Of a stretch of 64,000 bases of DNA, positions 32,761 to 45,472 are shown piece by piece; position 1 is the first letter of the stretch; the number at the start of each line of letters is the position of its first letter. The translations under genes were made by a program, and so were the position numbers. The notes beneath the pieces were generated by a model, which was not told where the DNA came from, made no database searches, and saw nothing but the letters and a program-made list of their open reading frames with translations. Source of the DNA: Buddleja alternifolia (Eukaryota; Streptophyta; Magnoliopsida; Lamiales; Scrophulariaceae); contig CM033399.1 in NCBI GenBank assembly GCA_019426215.1, positions 29,707,022 to 29,771,021 on the forward strand, read 5' to 3'.

Positions 32761-35700
32761 GATAGTACACAAACACAATTTAAGGGGCCAAAATGCGCCA
32801 AAAAGTATGGCAACTTGGGAAGAAGCTGCTGCAAAAGCAGCTTATTTCTTGATCTCCAGTTTTACAACATAATCGATGGTTAGGAGGAGAGGAGTTAGAA
32901 CGACTTTCGTCGCGCTTCAAGGCATGGGAAATTCCTCTTTCTGTGAGATCCCGTTGGGAAGTTGTGATCCAATTTCGAGATTATTATGTTCTTATACTTA
33001 ATCACTGATGTAGACAATATCCTCCTTTGACAGGTGCATTTTACCTTTGTCCCGTCTACTGTTCACTTGGGTTTGGTCCGGTTGTCCTCGCTGCAAAACA
33101 CCAGCACAACAACTACGATAATAGTAAATATCTTAAAAAATAATTGCTAGAGCAGGCTGTGGACATGATTCGGGCGATAAATTACTTAATCAAACTGTCA
33201 TTTAATAAAGAAACAACTAATTACATGCACACCTCCTCACTTATTGAGTAAGTACCACATGACCACTAAGGTTTTGCAAATTATGAAGACATCTCTATCT
33301 GGCCAATCGAAATCTGGGTGAAAATATAATATACTATTTACTGACAGGAAATAAGATTGTAATCTCCTTGCACTCACAGAGGTTGAAATTGTAATATGTA
33401 CATATCAATAGTGGAAGTTATGGTTATTTCTCAAACATAAGGGTGCTTTTCAAAATAAGAGTCCCTGTGATTTACCCTCTAATAGAAGTACGGTTTTACC
33501 TTTCTCAAAACGAAGGACAAGTATAAGTAGGCAACCTCCCATTCATCTGGTGATAGTGTACCAGAAAGTAAATTTCAGACCAGAGTCCAAGCATTAATTA
33601 AGCGTAGCTAGAGTCACCACCAAGGCCCCGCCTAAAATAATTTTGTCAAGATAAAATATTTGATTCCCACGTTAACCATAATTAATTAATTATGGGTTTC
33701 GAAATTAGCGAAATTTTACTTTGATCTTCTTTACCGTCACCCAAAGCACCAAGTCTTCGCATGAGTGCAACAAGTTCTGGTTTCTTCAAGTATTCCTCCA
33801 CAAATACATGCGAGTTTTTCACAAAAACCAACTCGAAACCATACTGCATATTCCAAATATAAGCAAAGGCATAAGAATATGCTTGCAATTCCATTCTAAA
33901 ACCATTGTTCAGATCCATGTTTTCGCTAGAAAATCATTCTTTTGTTTTACATGTTCAGGACTAGACAAAAACAAGTATATCATTTTTGCTTTCAAGATTT
34001 TCAATGTCCAATATCAATCAACAAATACAAAAAAATTTCAAAGATGCTATTTTTGTACTTTATTGCAATCGTTTCCTAATTTAGAATAAAATTCAGTTCT
34101 AAAAGACATGGAGAGGAATACTACTAAAAAATATGAAATTTAAAGCTTAGACCCATAGCTAAAAGTTAATACCTCTTCAACCCATGCTTTGAAGACAGGA
34201 AAAGGAACAATCCATTCAGCGCAGTCAACAGCATGCTGAAAGACAATTACTCAAACTGTCATCACGTGGATTTTTTTTCTTTTTTTGAAGCAAAACCAGG
34301 CAATCTCTTCTGAAAATTCTAGCTTAGTTGAAACATATCAAATGTTATACAAGCAACAGAAGTATGCATAAAAGTAGATGAATAAAGATTAAGGAGGATT
34401 ACACCGTCTCAACTATATTAACAAAAAAAAAAAAAAGGTAGAAAAAAAAATAATAAAAAGGGCAAAAATTATGTACCTCTAGATGGAACGTGTATTTGAT
34501 ACCAAATGGACTTGAAGACTTCAATTTCTGGAAGAAGCCAAAAATGAAAAAGAAAAATACATATATCATTGCTGCCAAAAATAATGGACATAAGCGCTTC
34601 AACCATTTGTACGAGACTACAGAAATTCACCTTATTTTCGAATTCTTCATTGAACCGTATCCAATATACAATATTACCAAAATGTAGCCCTTTAGCTGCA
34701 TCCATTACAAAAGGATGTATTTGGAACAATGTAAGGATTTTGTTATTCAATTAAATGATGATTTATCCTAAAACGAAATCATGAAATAACCGTTCAAGTA
34801 TTGATTTTGCAGACATGGAATGAAGATACTACAGACAGTTGGAAATACGTTTTAATCATCCATTGACGGTCAACATTCTACAATAGAACAAATCGAATAA
34901 TTCTAAATTCTTTTAAGATTCCAGTTAAGTGTGTCAGAACTTTAAACAGCTTTAGGCAAAATAAAACCTTCTCTAAGCTTTTTGATGATAACATTAGCAT
35001 CTGGCATTGTTCCGATGAAGATGCCTCCTGGCCGAAGTAAAGCTGATACATTGACCAAAGTCCGCCTGGCACGTGCCTCGGTAGACCATGAGTAATGCAT
35101 GGCGAACTGCAATATTGCAGTTCTGACAATTTCAATCATAATTTATAAAACTAGAACACTTAATAGTTAATACAAGTTAGTCTGAATTTTATTCAGAAAC
35201 TCCAACACATATAAACACAATGACATTTTAGGATAAACTCTTTTCTTTTTGCTTATACTGCTATATGGAATCATGATAGAACAATTCAAATAATAAATTG
35301 TTTGGGGGGCAATCAGTGCCCCAAGAATCTCAATCATCTACATATGTAGGGAATTTCTGAAACTAGACTATTTAATCACAAGAACAAAAGTAGCAAAATT
35401 AGAAGAAATGCAAAAGTGTGACTCACCTGGCAACTACAGATATCAAACGGAGCATCTTCAGCCAAAAACTTATCCAACCGAACCTACAATACATAGAGAT
35501 AAATTGCTCGTGCATATGACTCGCAAAACGAAATGGCATGGCCTGTTAAATTCATCTAATTCAAAAATGTCAGACCCCAATTATACACCACATTAGAATA
35601 TGTTTGGAGTCATTCTCCAAATGAGCTCACATTTTCAAAGAGGAAAACGTGTTTGGTTCCGTGACATTTTCTGGAAATGTTTCCTGAAAACATATCCGGA

Positions 35701-37190
35701 AAACAAACTTGCTTTCAAACCCTACACCATATTTTCAAAGCCTAAAACCCAACCTTGCATCTAGGAAACACTTAGTTTTACATTTGAAAACAATTAAACC
35801 AGACATGTTATCCAAAAATGAAATGTCGAATCACCCGGTCAACTCAATTGGCCAAATATCAAAACTAACTCAATCAAACACCTTTTTCATCTCAACATTC
35901 CACAAATCTCTCCAGAACACATTCAGAAAAGGTTTCTCAAAACGTTTCGTGCAAGTGAATCCATACATCATCATAAGTTTTTAATGTCTAGTTTATTTGC
36001 ATCAAGTAAAACATAGCCTGATTATTCAGTGAATTCAAAATAGCATAACGGGTATTTACCTCAAAGCAGTCTCCACATATGAGTCTAGCAGGAAAGCAGT
36101 ACTTTTTGCGACGCTGGTGATGGTCTGCATCACCATTATATCGCGTGCGACAATCTTCTATCTGTTATCATAGCAGCTAGGAAATTTTGTTATCTAATCA
36201 AAAAGATGAAAAAATATGATACTGTAACATTCTAACAAATCATTACGTAATCTTGGCTGAATTTGTAGCCGATTACAAAGAATTTACTTGTTAATGGGAT
36301 CCAGAAATTGAAGTTTATGTCGGAGAAGGACATTAGAAAAAAGATAGAATAACGATTGTTCAAAAAAATTATAAGGATATATAAGAAACCAAAAACTATA
36401 GGAAGCTAAACAACCCACTAAGTTGGAAAGACAAATGCAGCTCATTCAAAGCCTGACTTATAGTTACATATACTTTGGATTCTATGACAAGGGTGAATAC
36501 TGAACAAGACTCCTTATTTTGGTGCTTTAAAATAAAAAATCTGCAAAGATGAAGAATAAATGTGTACTTGATTGGACATACTTAAATAATCCAATGTTAA
36601 GCAGCGCATAAAAGCGATTATTGTGTACATTAAACTTCATTTGAAAATGTGGAGGCGAGTACATCATATGCAGTATTGATTCTGTTTAGACTTATTTCCA
36701 ATGACAATAAGTCTAGCTGGAGATTAGTCTACCGGTATGCAATCTCTTTTTGTTCGAATTATCAAATTATTTACTTGTGCACGATTATGCAATAAATTAC
36801 ACTGATCCACAAAACGACACTCACCTAGTTCTGATCCAACAACTATGCATTTGAAAAATCAACTGATCATTTCAATATCCCTTGTGTTTGAACTTTGAAG
36901 TCCCCAAAAATTGTTTAAACACGAGACTGCAATTGGGGACAGAAACAGGCTTAGGTGTGTTAAGAGTAGCCAGAGAGAGAGCTTAAGTACAGCTTTAATA
37001 TTAGTGAAAACAAATTTCGAGAGAGAACGACAAGAGTTGAAGATTAAGTACAGTTTAATATCAAAGAAAACAAATTTAATCAATGTTGCCAAAATAATTA
37101 CAAATACCTACCGAAAGGCAGGTTAAAGGAATGAAACTTTACCGAGCCATCAGCTATATCAATACCGACATAATAGCCAATCCTTGCTTT

Positions 37191-37670
37191 TGTTGTGGAA
37201 TTCAGAGTCATATTCCACCAAATATAAAAATAGAGAGGGAAATATTGTACTAAAAAACCACACTAGATTTAATTCTCAGGAAAGATTGGAGGCGTCACAA
37301 CGGTCGCGCTTAAAACCCAACCTCCTCGACAGAATTAACTAGACAAATTTAATAGCACAATATAACACTACAACTATAACTAACAATGGCTACTTGAAAA
37401 ATAACACAAAATAAAGAACACCAAATATAACGAGGTTCGGCTAATTTAGCCTACGTCCTCGGACCTCACCAAAATATTTCACTAAAGGACTAAAGTGAAA
37501 CTATTACAACCTATAGAGGAAGAAAGTAGAAATTGCTAAAAGACTTAGGCAATTTGGGATGTTTTTCAAAGTGAAGAGGTGGTCTCCTTTTATACAACAA
37601 ATGAGCCCACCCTTTACAAATTCTATCTATGTGGGATATTTTCCTCTTTCAAAAATAAGCCACACTTCAA
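37191..37670 (-). repeat. 3' LTR of copia element
   Basis: Read on the minus strand it starts TTGAAGTGTGG, after a purine-rich tract (AGGTGGAGATTT), and ends CACAACA. Confidence 0.92.
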
Positions 37671-37739
37671 CAAATCTCCACCTTGGCGAATTTCAAAATC
37701 TTCAATCTTCTCGTCAAACGGGATCACCAAAACCAATTT

Positions 37740-39520
37740 TCAAACTTTGACAATGTTGATCAAGTCCAAACAAAATTTGAACTTGATTGCAGTCACAACT
37801 TTTGTCAACATATCAGCAGGATTCTCAGTAGTATGGACCTTCTCGATTCTGACTCCACCTTCTTCGAGTATCTCTCTTATGAAATGATATCGAACATCAA
37901 TATGTTTCGTCCTTGCATGATAAACTTGGTTCTTTGCTAAATGGATAGCACTTTGACTATCACAATGTATTTTCACATACTTTTGTCCAATTCCCAGTTC
38001 ACCAAGCAACCCTTGAAGCCAAATTACTTCCTTTACAGCCTCTGAAATTGCCATATAATCTGCTTCCGTTGTAGATAGAGCAACCGTTGACTGTAAGGTA
38101 GACTTCCAACTGACTGGTGCTTTAGCAAGAGTAAATACGTAGCCTGTAGTTGATCTATACTTATCTAAATCACCAGCATAGTCTGAATCGCAATATCCAA
38201 CTACATACTGATTATGTTCCCGCTCAAATATCAAACCAACATCAGTTGTGTCATGGATGTATCGCAAAATCCATTTCACAGCTTGCCAATGTTCCTTTCC
38301 AGGATTATGCATATACCTGCTCACAACCCCCACTGCTTGGGAAATATCAGGCCTCGTACACACCATAGCATACATCAAGCTACCAACAGCATTTGCATAC
38401 GGTACTTTTGACATGTATTCCCGTTCTGCATCAAATTTCGGTGACAAAGCGGCGCTAAGCTTAAAATGAGGAGCAAGCGGAGTACTAACTGGTTTTGACT
38501 TTTCATCAATGCCAAAACGCCTCAACATCCTACTCAGATATTGTTTCTGAGTCAAACAAAGCCTCCTCAATTTTCTATCTCTGAAAATCTCCATGCCGAG
38601 AATCTTCTTCGCCTCACCTAGATCCTTCATCTCGAACTCCCTTTTCAAATGAGTCTTCAACTTCTCAATTTCTATTAGACTCGGGGAGGCAATCAACATA
38701 TCATCAACATACAGAAGAAGATATATGAAGGATCCATCTTGTAGCTTATGCAAATACACACAATGATCGTATGTGCTTCTTGTGTACCCAATTCCCATCA
38801 TGAACTTGTCAAATCGATTGTACCACTGTCTCGGAGATTGCTTCAATCCGTACAACGATTTTTGAAGTTTACAAACCAAATTTTCATTTTCAGCAACTTT
38901 GAATCCCTTTGGCTGAGTCATATAGATTTCCTCTTCCAAGTCTCCATGTAAAAATGCAGTTTTTACATCCAACTGAACTAGTTCAAAATCCAACTGTGCT
39001 ACCAAAGCCAACAAAATTCTAATGGAGGAGTGTTTTACAACTGGAGAAAACACCTCATTATAATCAATGCCCTCCTTCTAAGCGTAACCTTTGGCCACCA
39101 ATCTAGCTTTGTAGCGAACATCACCTTGGCTAGGAAATCCATCTTTCTTTGCAAATACCCATTTGCATCCAATTGCCTTCTTTCCCTTCGGGAGACTGGC
39201 CAGTTCCCATGTTTGATTCTTATGAAGGGACTGCATTTCTTCACTCATGGAAATCCTCCACTTATCTTTCTCTGGTCCTTTGACTTCTTCAATATAAGTG
39301 GTAGGAACATCATCAGCGGCAATTGCAGATGCACAAGCCACCATATCATCAAAGCGAGCAGGCTTTCTGTTGTCCTCTTTGGCTTACTAGTTGCAATTGA
39401 TTCAAGTTGCTGCGGAAGTTCTTGGGGTTGAACTTCCTCTTCTTCAAAATCTCCTTCTACCGTAGGAGAATGATCAAGCATTTCTTGATCTGCTGGGCCA
39501 ACAAACTTTTCAAACTCCAC
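37740..39520 (-). pseudogene. Copia reverse transcriptase and RNase H
   Basis: The acidic linker (39520-39245) changes frame near 39340 into 'MSEEMQSLHKNQTWELASLP', with a TAG near 39078. From 39053 the frame is open for 437 codons: 'FELVQLDVKTAFLHGDLEEE', 'QSLYG'-type 'KSLYGLKQSPRQWYNRFD', the catalytic 'LLYVDDMLIAS', then RNase H 'CDSDYAGDLDKYRSTTGYVF', 'STTEADYMAISEAVKE', 'HCDSQSAIHLAKN' and 'ENPADMLTK'. RT and RNase H residues look intact. Confidence 0.93.
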
Positions 39521-39541
39521 CTGTTTGGGAGTACCATCCTG

Positions 39542-40141
39542 CTATTCTGCATTCACCTTTTTCAACACGGTAGATTCATCAAAGGTGATATCCCTGCTAA
39601 AGATTATTTTCTTTGTTTCTGGACACCAAAGGCGATAGCCTTTTATACCAGAGGTGATCCCCATGAACACAGTTTTCTTTGCTCTAGGATCCAACTTTGA
39701 TTCCTTAACATGATAATATGCAGCGGAACCAAACACATGTAAGGAATCATAATCAGCAGCAGGCTTTCCAAACCATTTTTCAAATGGTGTTTTTCCATCA
39801 ATAGCAGTAGATGGTAGACGATTAACGAGATGACACGCATATGTCACAGCCTCAGCCCAAAATTCTTTACCCAACCCAACATTGGATAACAAACACCGAA
39901 CTTTCTCCAGCAAAGTCCGATTCATGCATTCTGCCACTCCGTTCTGTTGTGGTGTATGTCTGACAGTGAAGTGTCTGACAATGCCTTCATCCTCACAAAA
40001 TTTCTGAAATGGACCACTCCTAAATTCTCCACCATTGTCTGTACGGAGACATTTGACATTTTTATCAGTCTGAGTTTCCACCATCTTTTTCCAATTGAGG
40101 AATACCTCAAACACTTCATCCTTTATCTTCATCGTATACAC
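39542..40141 (-). pseudogene. Copia integrase core and C-terminal region
   Basis: This is the same frame as the preceding part, beyond the nonsense codon. It shows 'CLRTDNGGEFRSGPF' (second acidic residue), '[20 protein letters not shown]' (catalytic glutamate; family Arg replaced by Cys) and 'SLHVFGSAAYYHV'. It ends at a TAG beside 39541. Confidence 0.9.
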
Positions 40142-41703
40142 CTAAACTCTCCGGGAAAAATCATCAACAAAGGTTACAAAATAGTGCTTCCCTCCCAAAG
40201 AACTCGTTTTTGAGGGACCCCATACATCCGAATGAACATAATACAAAATACCCTCAGTATTATGGATTGCTGTTCCAAATTTAACCCTTGTCTGTTTCCC
40301 ACGAACACAATGTTCACAAAACTCCAATTTGGAGTATTTCACTCCTTTCAACAATCCTTGATTTATGAGGAGATTCAAGGATTTTCCACCTGCATGTCCC
40401 AAGCGCATATACCATAGCCTAACTGCTTCTGAATTCCGATCATCAACAGTAACTGCTGCTACTGCACCCACAACTGTACCACCCATGTAGTGATACGTAT
40501 TGTTGTTCTTCCGAATTCCCTTCATTACCACGAGTGCACCAGAGATGATCTTCATCACCCCATCCTTAGCTCTTACTTCAAAACCTTTCGATTCTAAAGT
40601 TCCAACGAAAATAAGGTTTTTCCTCACTTCTGGTGCATACCGAACACCATTTAGGGTTATGATTGATCCATCATGATTCTTCAAGCGAACTGAACCAATC
40701 CCAAGTGTAGTAAGAGGAGCTTCATTTGCTGTGAAGACAACGTCATTTTGTTCTTTGAAATCAAAGAACCAATCCAAATGTGGTGTCATATGATGACTAC
40801 ATGCTGAATCCAGCATCCATACTTCAGAAGCACCGCTGGATGATGTCGCCAATGAGAAGTCCGATTCGGCATCATCACACGCGGTTACATTTGATTCCGC
40901 CACGGCTTTAGAATTGCCCTTAGTTGTCAGCTTTGGGCAATCTCTCTTCCAGTGTCCTGTTTCTCGACAATAGGCACACTCGTCTTTGCTTAGTTTATGC
41001 CTGGACTTGGATCTCCCTTTCTTTCCTTTGTTTTTGTTTTGTGAACGACCTCTGACGAACAAAACCTCTGCATCTCCGCCTGAACTAACTTGTTTGTCCT
41101 TCTTTCTCAGTTCATAACTGTACAGGGCAGCACAAACTTCGCTAAGAGATACAGCAGCCTTCCCGTGAAGTAGAGTGGTTTCAAGAAACTCAAATTCCTC
41201 AGGAAGGGATCCCAACAGCATCAGAGCCAAATCCTCGTCTTTAAAAGTCTCATCCAAATTTATCAAATTGGTAACCAGTTGATTAAAACTGGTAATGTGA
41301 CTATTCATAGTGGAACCCGAAATAAATGTGAAGCGAAAGAGCCGCTTCTTCAAATGGAGCTTATTCTGACAACTTTTCTTCAGAAACTTCTCCTCCAGTG
41401 CCATCCACAATTTATATGCCGAGTTTTCTTTCGAAAACGCATATCTCTGCTCTCTGGATAGACACGAACGAATTATTCCACATGCCAACCGATTCATCAT
41501 ACTCCAATCTTTTTCTCTATATCATTTGGTTTCTTCTCTTCAATAGCTAAGTATAGACCTTGTTGAAAGAGTGCGTCTACAACTTCGCTTTGCCACATAC
41601 CAAAATGGCCTGTGCCATCAAAAGACTCCACTGCCAATCGCGTATTCGCCACAGTGGTTCTCGCCCAAATGGACGACGACGATGCTTTTGAGGTGTCTTC
41701 CAT
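40142..41703 (-). pseudogene. Copia gag, protease and integrase N-terminal region
   Basis: Gag starts at ATG 41703 ('FDGTGHFGMWQSEVVDAL' is the usual copia gag N-terminal motif) and shifts frame near 41500. The frame then runs 41500-40142 with 'LWMALEEKFL', a zinc knuckle 'CAYCRETGHWKRDC', the protease site 'WMLDSACSHHMTP' (D-S-A), the integrase zinc finger ('MRLGHAGGKSLNLL' through 'CEHCVRGKQTR') and the core start 'HSDVWGPSKTSS'. A TAG right after 'FVDDFSRRV' ends the frame. Confidence 0.9.
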
Positions 41704-41825
41704 TTTTTGTTACAAATTATTCTTCAAGAGCCCTCCAAATGCGAAAGCCAAATAGCCCGAGAAAACTTTTCTGATGTGGAAGATCAGATTAAACTACGAC
41801 CACAGAGCATACTCAGAATACCCGA

Positions 41826-41837
41826 GCTCTGATACCA
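41826..41837 (-). other. Primer-binding site (tRNA-Met) of copia element
   Basis: TGGTATCAGAGC on the minus strand. The next about 76 bases (down to 41750) are shared with caulimovirid copy 1 at 20828-20903. Confidence 0.9.
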
Positions 41838-41839
41838 CT

Positions 41840-42319
41840 TGTTGTGGAACTCAGAGTCATATTCCACCAAATATAGAAATAGCGAGGGAAATATTGTACT
41901 AGAAAACCACACTAGATTTAATTCCCAGGAAAGATTGGAGGCGTCACAACGGTCGCGCTTAAAACTCAACCTCCTAGACAGAATTAACTAGACGAATTTA
42001 ATAGCACAATATAACACTACAACTATAACTAACAATGGCTACTTGAAAAATAACACAAAATAAAGAACACTAAATATAACGAGGTTCGGCTAATTTAGCC
42101 TACGTCCTCGGACCCCACCAAAATATTTTACTAAAGGACTAAAGTGAAACTATTACAAACTATAGAGGAAGAAAGTAGAAATTGCTAAAAGACTTAGGCA
42201 ATTTGGGATGTTTTTCAAAGTGAAGAGGTGGTCTCCTTTTATACAACAAATGAGCCCACCCTTTACAAATTCTATCTATGTGGGATATTTTCCGCTTTAA
42301 AAAATAAGCCACACTTCAA
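41840..42319 (-). repeat. 5' LTR of copia element
   Basis: Same length as the 3' LTR, with about 14 base differences. It lies two bases from the primer-binding site on the minus strand. Confidence 0.92.
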
Positions 42320-43216
42320 TGCTTTATCCCATTTGATAAGATCACCACCCTGGTACAAGTAGACAAACCTTTTAATGACAACAATATACATAAATGTCGA
42401 CCAATCTCGAAATAACCAGCTCATAAACTACCTTTCCACAAGCCAGATCAAGAACCGCGTCTCCTCTTTTTGCATACAGTTGAATTAAGACACTCTCTGT
42501 TGAATGGAGCTAGCTGTAAGAATGGAAACTTTTTTCTTGCGTACAGTTTTACATTGGATTCCAAAAACAGTTTGGCATTTAGTCATTTAGTCATGAATTT
42601 ACTCAGGATAAAATCTTCATAAAACTATCAATCATAATAAAATTTCAATAAGTACCCAGTTATTGAGTTTTTTCAAGTGAATAATAGGGCTTGCTTCGCG
42701 CTGTTCAAGCGTCTGATTCGTCCTTCCACTGTAAGGATCAGCCACTATCTTAGTATGATCCTCTGAAAATTGCAAATCACCTACAATGAGAGCAATTCAA
42801 TTTTTCCGGATAAGTAAACTTCAAATTCTGATAGCCAACCAAAATAAATAAATAAATAAAAATGAATCAACTAAAAGAGACGCCTGATAGCATCCATTTG
42901 ATCCGAACTCTGATAACCAAATCCAAAACCCCAAAACACAAAGTTACCAACAAATTTGCAAAATTTTCTAATTACCTCAATTTAATTTCAGTCTAAGCAG
43001 CCAAAATACGATAAAGCCCCATTAAAACCCATATCGGAAATTACAAATTAAACCAAGAAATCAACTAAAATATTGCGGCTGATCAAATTATATTCTTACT
43101 ATAATTGCTTATTTGAACTTAAAAAAAATAAGTACCTTCAGGGTCGTGCTTGAATTTGGATTGAGGAGGTCCATAAGAGGCGGAGGATGAAGATTCTTGA
43201 TAACTTCGCTCCATGC

Positions 43217-43243
43217 ATATATATATATATATATATATATATA
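43217..43243. repeat. (AT)n microsatellite next to the cap methyltransferase start codon
   Basis: About 13 AT units lie two bases upstream of the minus-strand ATG (43214), so within the 5' UTR. Confidence 0.9.
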
Positions 43244-43471
43244 ATGTATAATACGTATATCTAACAGTATGATCCGAAGAAACTACTGTAGATCTGAAGA
43301 AACTAGGTACCGATTTAGTTCATAGATATTTCTGTGATTCAAGAAACTGAGTAAGAAAATAGAAAGATTAAGGTAGCAAAACAGCGGAGGGTTAAAAGAG
43401 ATGAGAGATTCTTCTTAAGAATAATGAGGAAAGTGTTCGACCGATGTTCCTAGAAAATTTATTATGTATGC

Positions 43472-43922
43472 TGTTATGATTCAGCTCAACTCTGGGAATT
43501 AAAGCTGAATCATACCTGCATTAACACAATTAGAAGATAGAAACACAAAATGGATTTGCAATTGAAGGAAAATGCAGAATAAAAGAATGAATGCAGCAAA
43601 GGAAAAACAGATGCAACAGTATGAATTTTCCCTTAGATTTCCGAATGAGAATTTGTTACAGCTTGCTCACGCATATATACCCTCAATTCTGAAAATATTC
43701 CCTGACAGAAAAACTAATTCTAACTAATTGAAATTAAGATAAAAGATGCCACGTCAACCTCGATTTGTCTCCCTAATTTGATTAAGTAAAAGTTGAATGC
43801 ATTTTCAGTCTTTCTTCCCCGCTTTTATGCGTAATTGCACGCTTCCTTGTTGACTTGTTGACCTCCCCCTTTGAGTACGTTTTTGTTGTTCTAAAGGACG
43901 TTTTCTTCACTGGATCATAACA
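43472..43922 (-). repeat. 3' LTR of gypsy element
   Basis: 451 bp, flanked outside by TATGC and inside by the purine tract. Confidence 0.93.
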
Positions 43923-43937
43923 TTGCCCTCCCTTATT

Positions 43938-45338
43938 TTAGGCTTGACCCCAAGCCTTAACCTCTGGAAATTGCTGCGAAATGGTAACCCAATCTTCCCA
44001 TGTAGCCTCGGATTGTGGGAGGTGTGACCACTCAATCAACATTTGAGCTACAGCTGTGTTGTTGCGCTTGATTAATCGGCGAGTTAAAATAGAAACCGGC
44101 TTAAGTATAAAACGACCATCTTCGTCCATAATGGGAATAGAAGAAGTGGTGGCTTCCCTGTGATCAATGTTGCGCTTAAGAAGTGACACATGGAAGACAG
44201 GATGGATTTTTGTTGTTGCTGGAAGTTGTAGACGATAGGCCACCTCTCCAATGCGTTCAAGAACTTGAAAAGGACCTGCGAACTTTGGGTCAGCTTCCAA
44301 ACCTTGCTACTATGCATGGAGCGTTGTCGATATGGTTTAAGCTTCAAGTAAACTAGATCACCCACTGCAAATTGCCTCTCGGAATGGTGCTTATCTGCCA
44401 TATGTTTCATTCGGTGTTGAGCCTTAAAAAGTTGCATTTTCAAATGATCAGTGATCACTTGTCTATCTTGAATCAATGCCTCCACTCCTACCACTGAACT
44501 GCTCTTGTAAGGACCAAAACCAATCTGAGGTGGTTTGTAACCATATAACGCTTCAAATGGAGTCAAGGTAATGGCAGTATGGTAGTTGGTGTTATACCAC
44601 CATTCTGCCATAGGTAGCCAAGAGTTCCATTTTTTAGGGTTATGGCCACACATGCACCTGAGATAGGCTTCTAGACATTGATTAACCCGCTCAGTTTGGC
44701 CATCAGTTTGTGGGTGATAGGCTGAACTGAGGTGTTGTTCAATGCCAAGAAGAGAGAACAAATCTTTCCAAAATTTACTTAAAAAAATTCTATCCCTGTC
44801 AAAAGTCACAGAAAACTGGTAAGCCATGCAGTTTATATATATGATCAAGAAAAATATAAGCAAGTTGAGATGCAGTGTATGGATGATGCAATGAAATGAA
44901 ATGGCTATATTTAGTGAATCTATCTACTATGACCCAAATTGCATTTTTACCTTCAGATGGGGGTAATTGGTCAATGAAGTCCATAGTAATGTGAGCCCAA
45001 GCATGCTCAGAAATTGGCAAAAGCTGTAACAACCCAGGCAGCTTCACTGATTCATGTTTGCAGAGATGACAAATCCCACAAGTAGAGACCACAGTATGCA
45101 CAAGTTGCTTCAAAACAGGCCACAAAAAAACTAACTGTACTCTTTGAAATGTACCTTGGACCCCTGTGTGGCCCCCCACACTGGACTCATGAAACCAGGT
45201 AACAACTTTGTTCCTCAAATCAGTAGAAGTACCTATGTAAATCCTTCCCTTGTACCGAATTATCCCTTCAGAATAAGCATATTGAGATACATCAAAAGAA
45301 GCCACAGTGGGTGATGATGTTGTGAGCAGTAGTGTCAT
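43938..45338 (-). pseudogene. Gypsy integrase with chromodomain-like C-terminus
   Basis: The H2C2 zinc finger ('HESSVGGHTGVQGTF' to 'CGICHLCK') and core ('ITMDFIDQLPPSEGKNAIWV', then 'AYHPQTDGQTERVNQCLEAY' with the catalytic glutamate) are followed by 'GDLVYLKLKPYRQRS'. The terminal segment '[17 protein letters not shown]' and 'SEATWEDW' fits a chromodomain, which in chromoviruses guides integration to marked chromatin. Frameshifts near 44830 and 44300 split the gene into three ORFs. Confidence 0.9.
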
Positions 45339-45472
45339 TCACATAGCTATCATGTAACTTAGTGACCCAAGCAGGTTGTAGTGTGGTGATAGCTAAACAA
45401 GATGAGAGTTCTCTCCTGGATAAGGCATCAGCTGCTTTATTTTCAACCCCCTTTTTATACTCAATCTTGTAA

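Larger units (their letters stand above)
37191..42319 (-). mobile_element. Tork/Tnt1-like Ty1/copia LTR retrotransposon inside exon 4 of the cap methyltransferase gene
   Basis: The LTRs of 480 bp are at 37191-37670 and 41840-42319, with about 14 differences by eye (near 3%). TGCTTT at both edges (37185-37190 and 42320-42325) is the 5-6 bp target duplication and is part of the host exon. The primer site is at 41826-41837, and the coding order gag, protease, integrase, RT, RNase H runs on the minus strand. The internal genes carry a gag frameshift near 41500, nonsense codons near 40142, 39541 and 39078, and a frameshift near 39340, so the copy is not autonomous. Confidence 0.95.
32998..43214 (-). 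pseudogene. mRNA cap guanine-N7 methyltransferase gene, disrupted by copia insertion in exon 4
   Basis: The enzyme methylates the guanine cap of mRNA with SAM in the nucleus. The predicted coding exons on the minus strand are 43214-43136, 42762-42656, 42494-42432, 42349-42320 plus 37190-37143 (exon 4, split by copia), 36161-36060, 35483-35427, 35106-34968, 34695-34631, 34527-34477, 34235-34173, 33843-33720, about 33561-33500 and 33090-32998. Recognisable pieces are 'REASPIIHLKKLNNW', 'AVLDLACGK' then 'GGDLIKWDKA' (SAM-binding loop), 'YYVGIDIADGS', 'FAMHYSW', 'LLRPGGIFIGTMPDANVI', 'FKSSSPFGIKY' and 'ELMRRLGALGDG'-like text (here LVALMRRLGALGDG). Phases agree across nearly all introns. Oddities are exon 3, which lacks two residues usual after the Trp, and exon 12, which lacks a normal AG acceptor. 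With 5.1 kb in the SAM loop, a normal product is unlikely. Confidence 0.88.

Noticed and set aside
35600..36000. Open frames in intron 5 of the cap methyltransferase
   Set aside because: Codon use and content look like intronic or repeat DNA; neighbouring exons splice cleanly around it.
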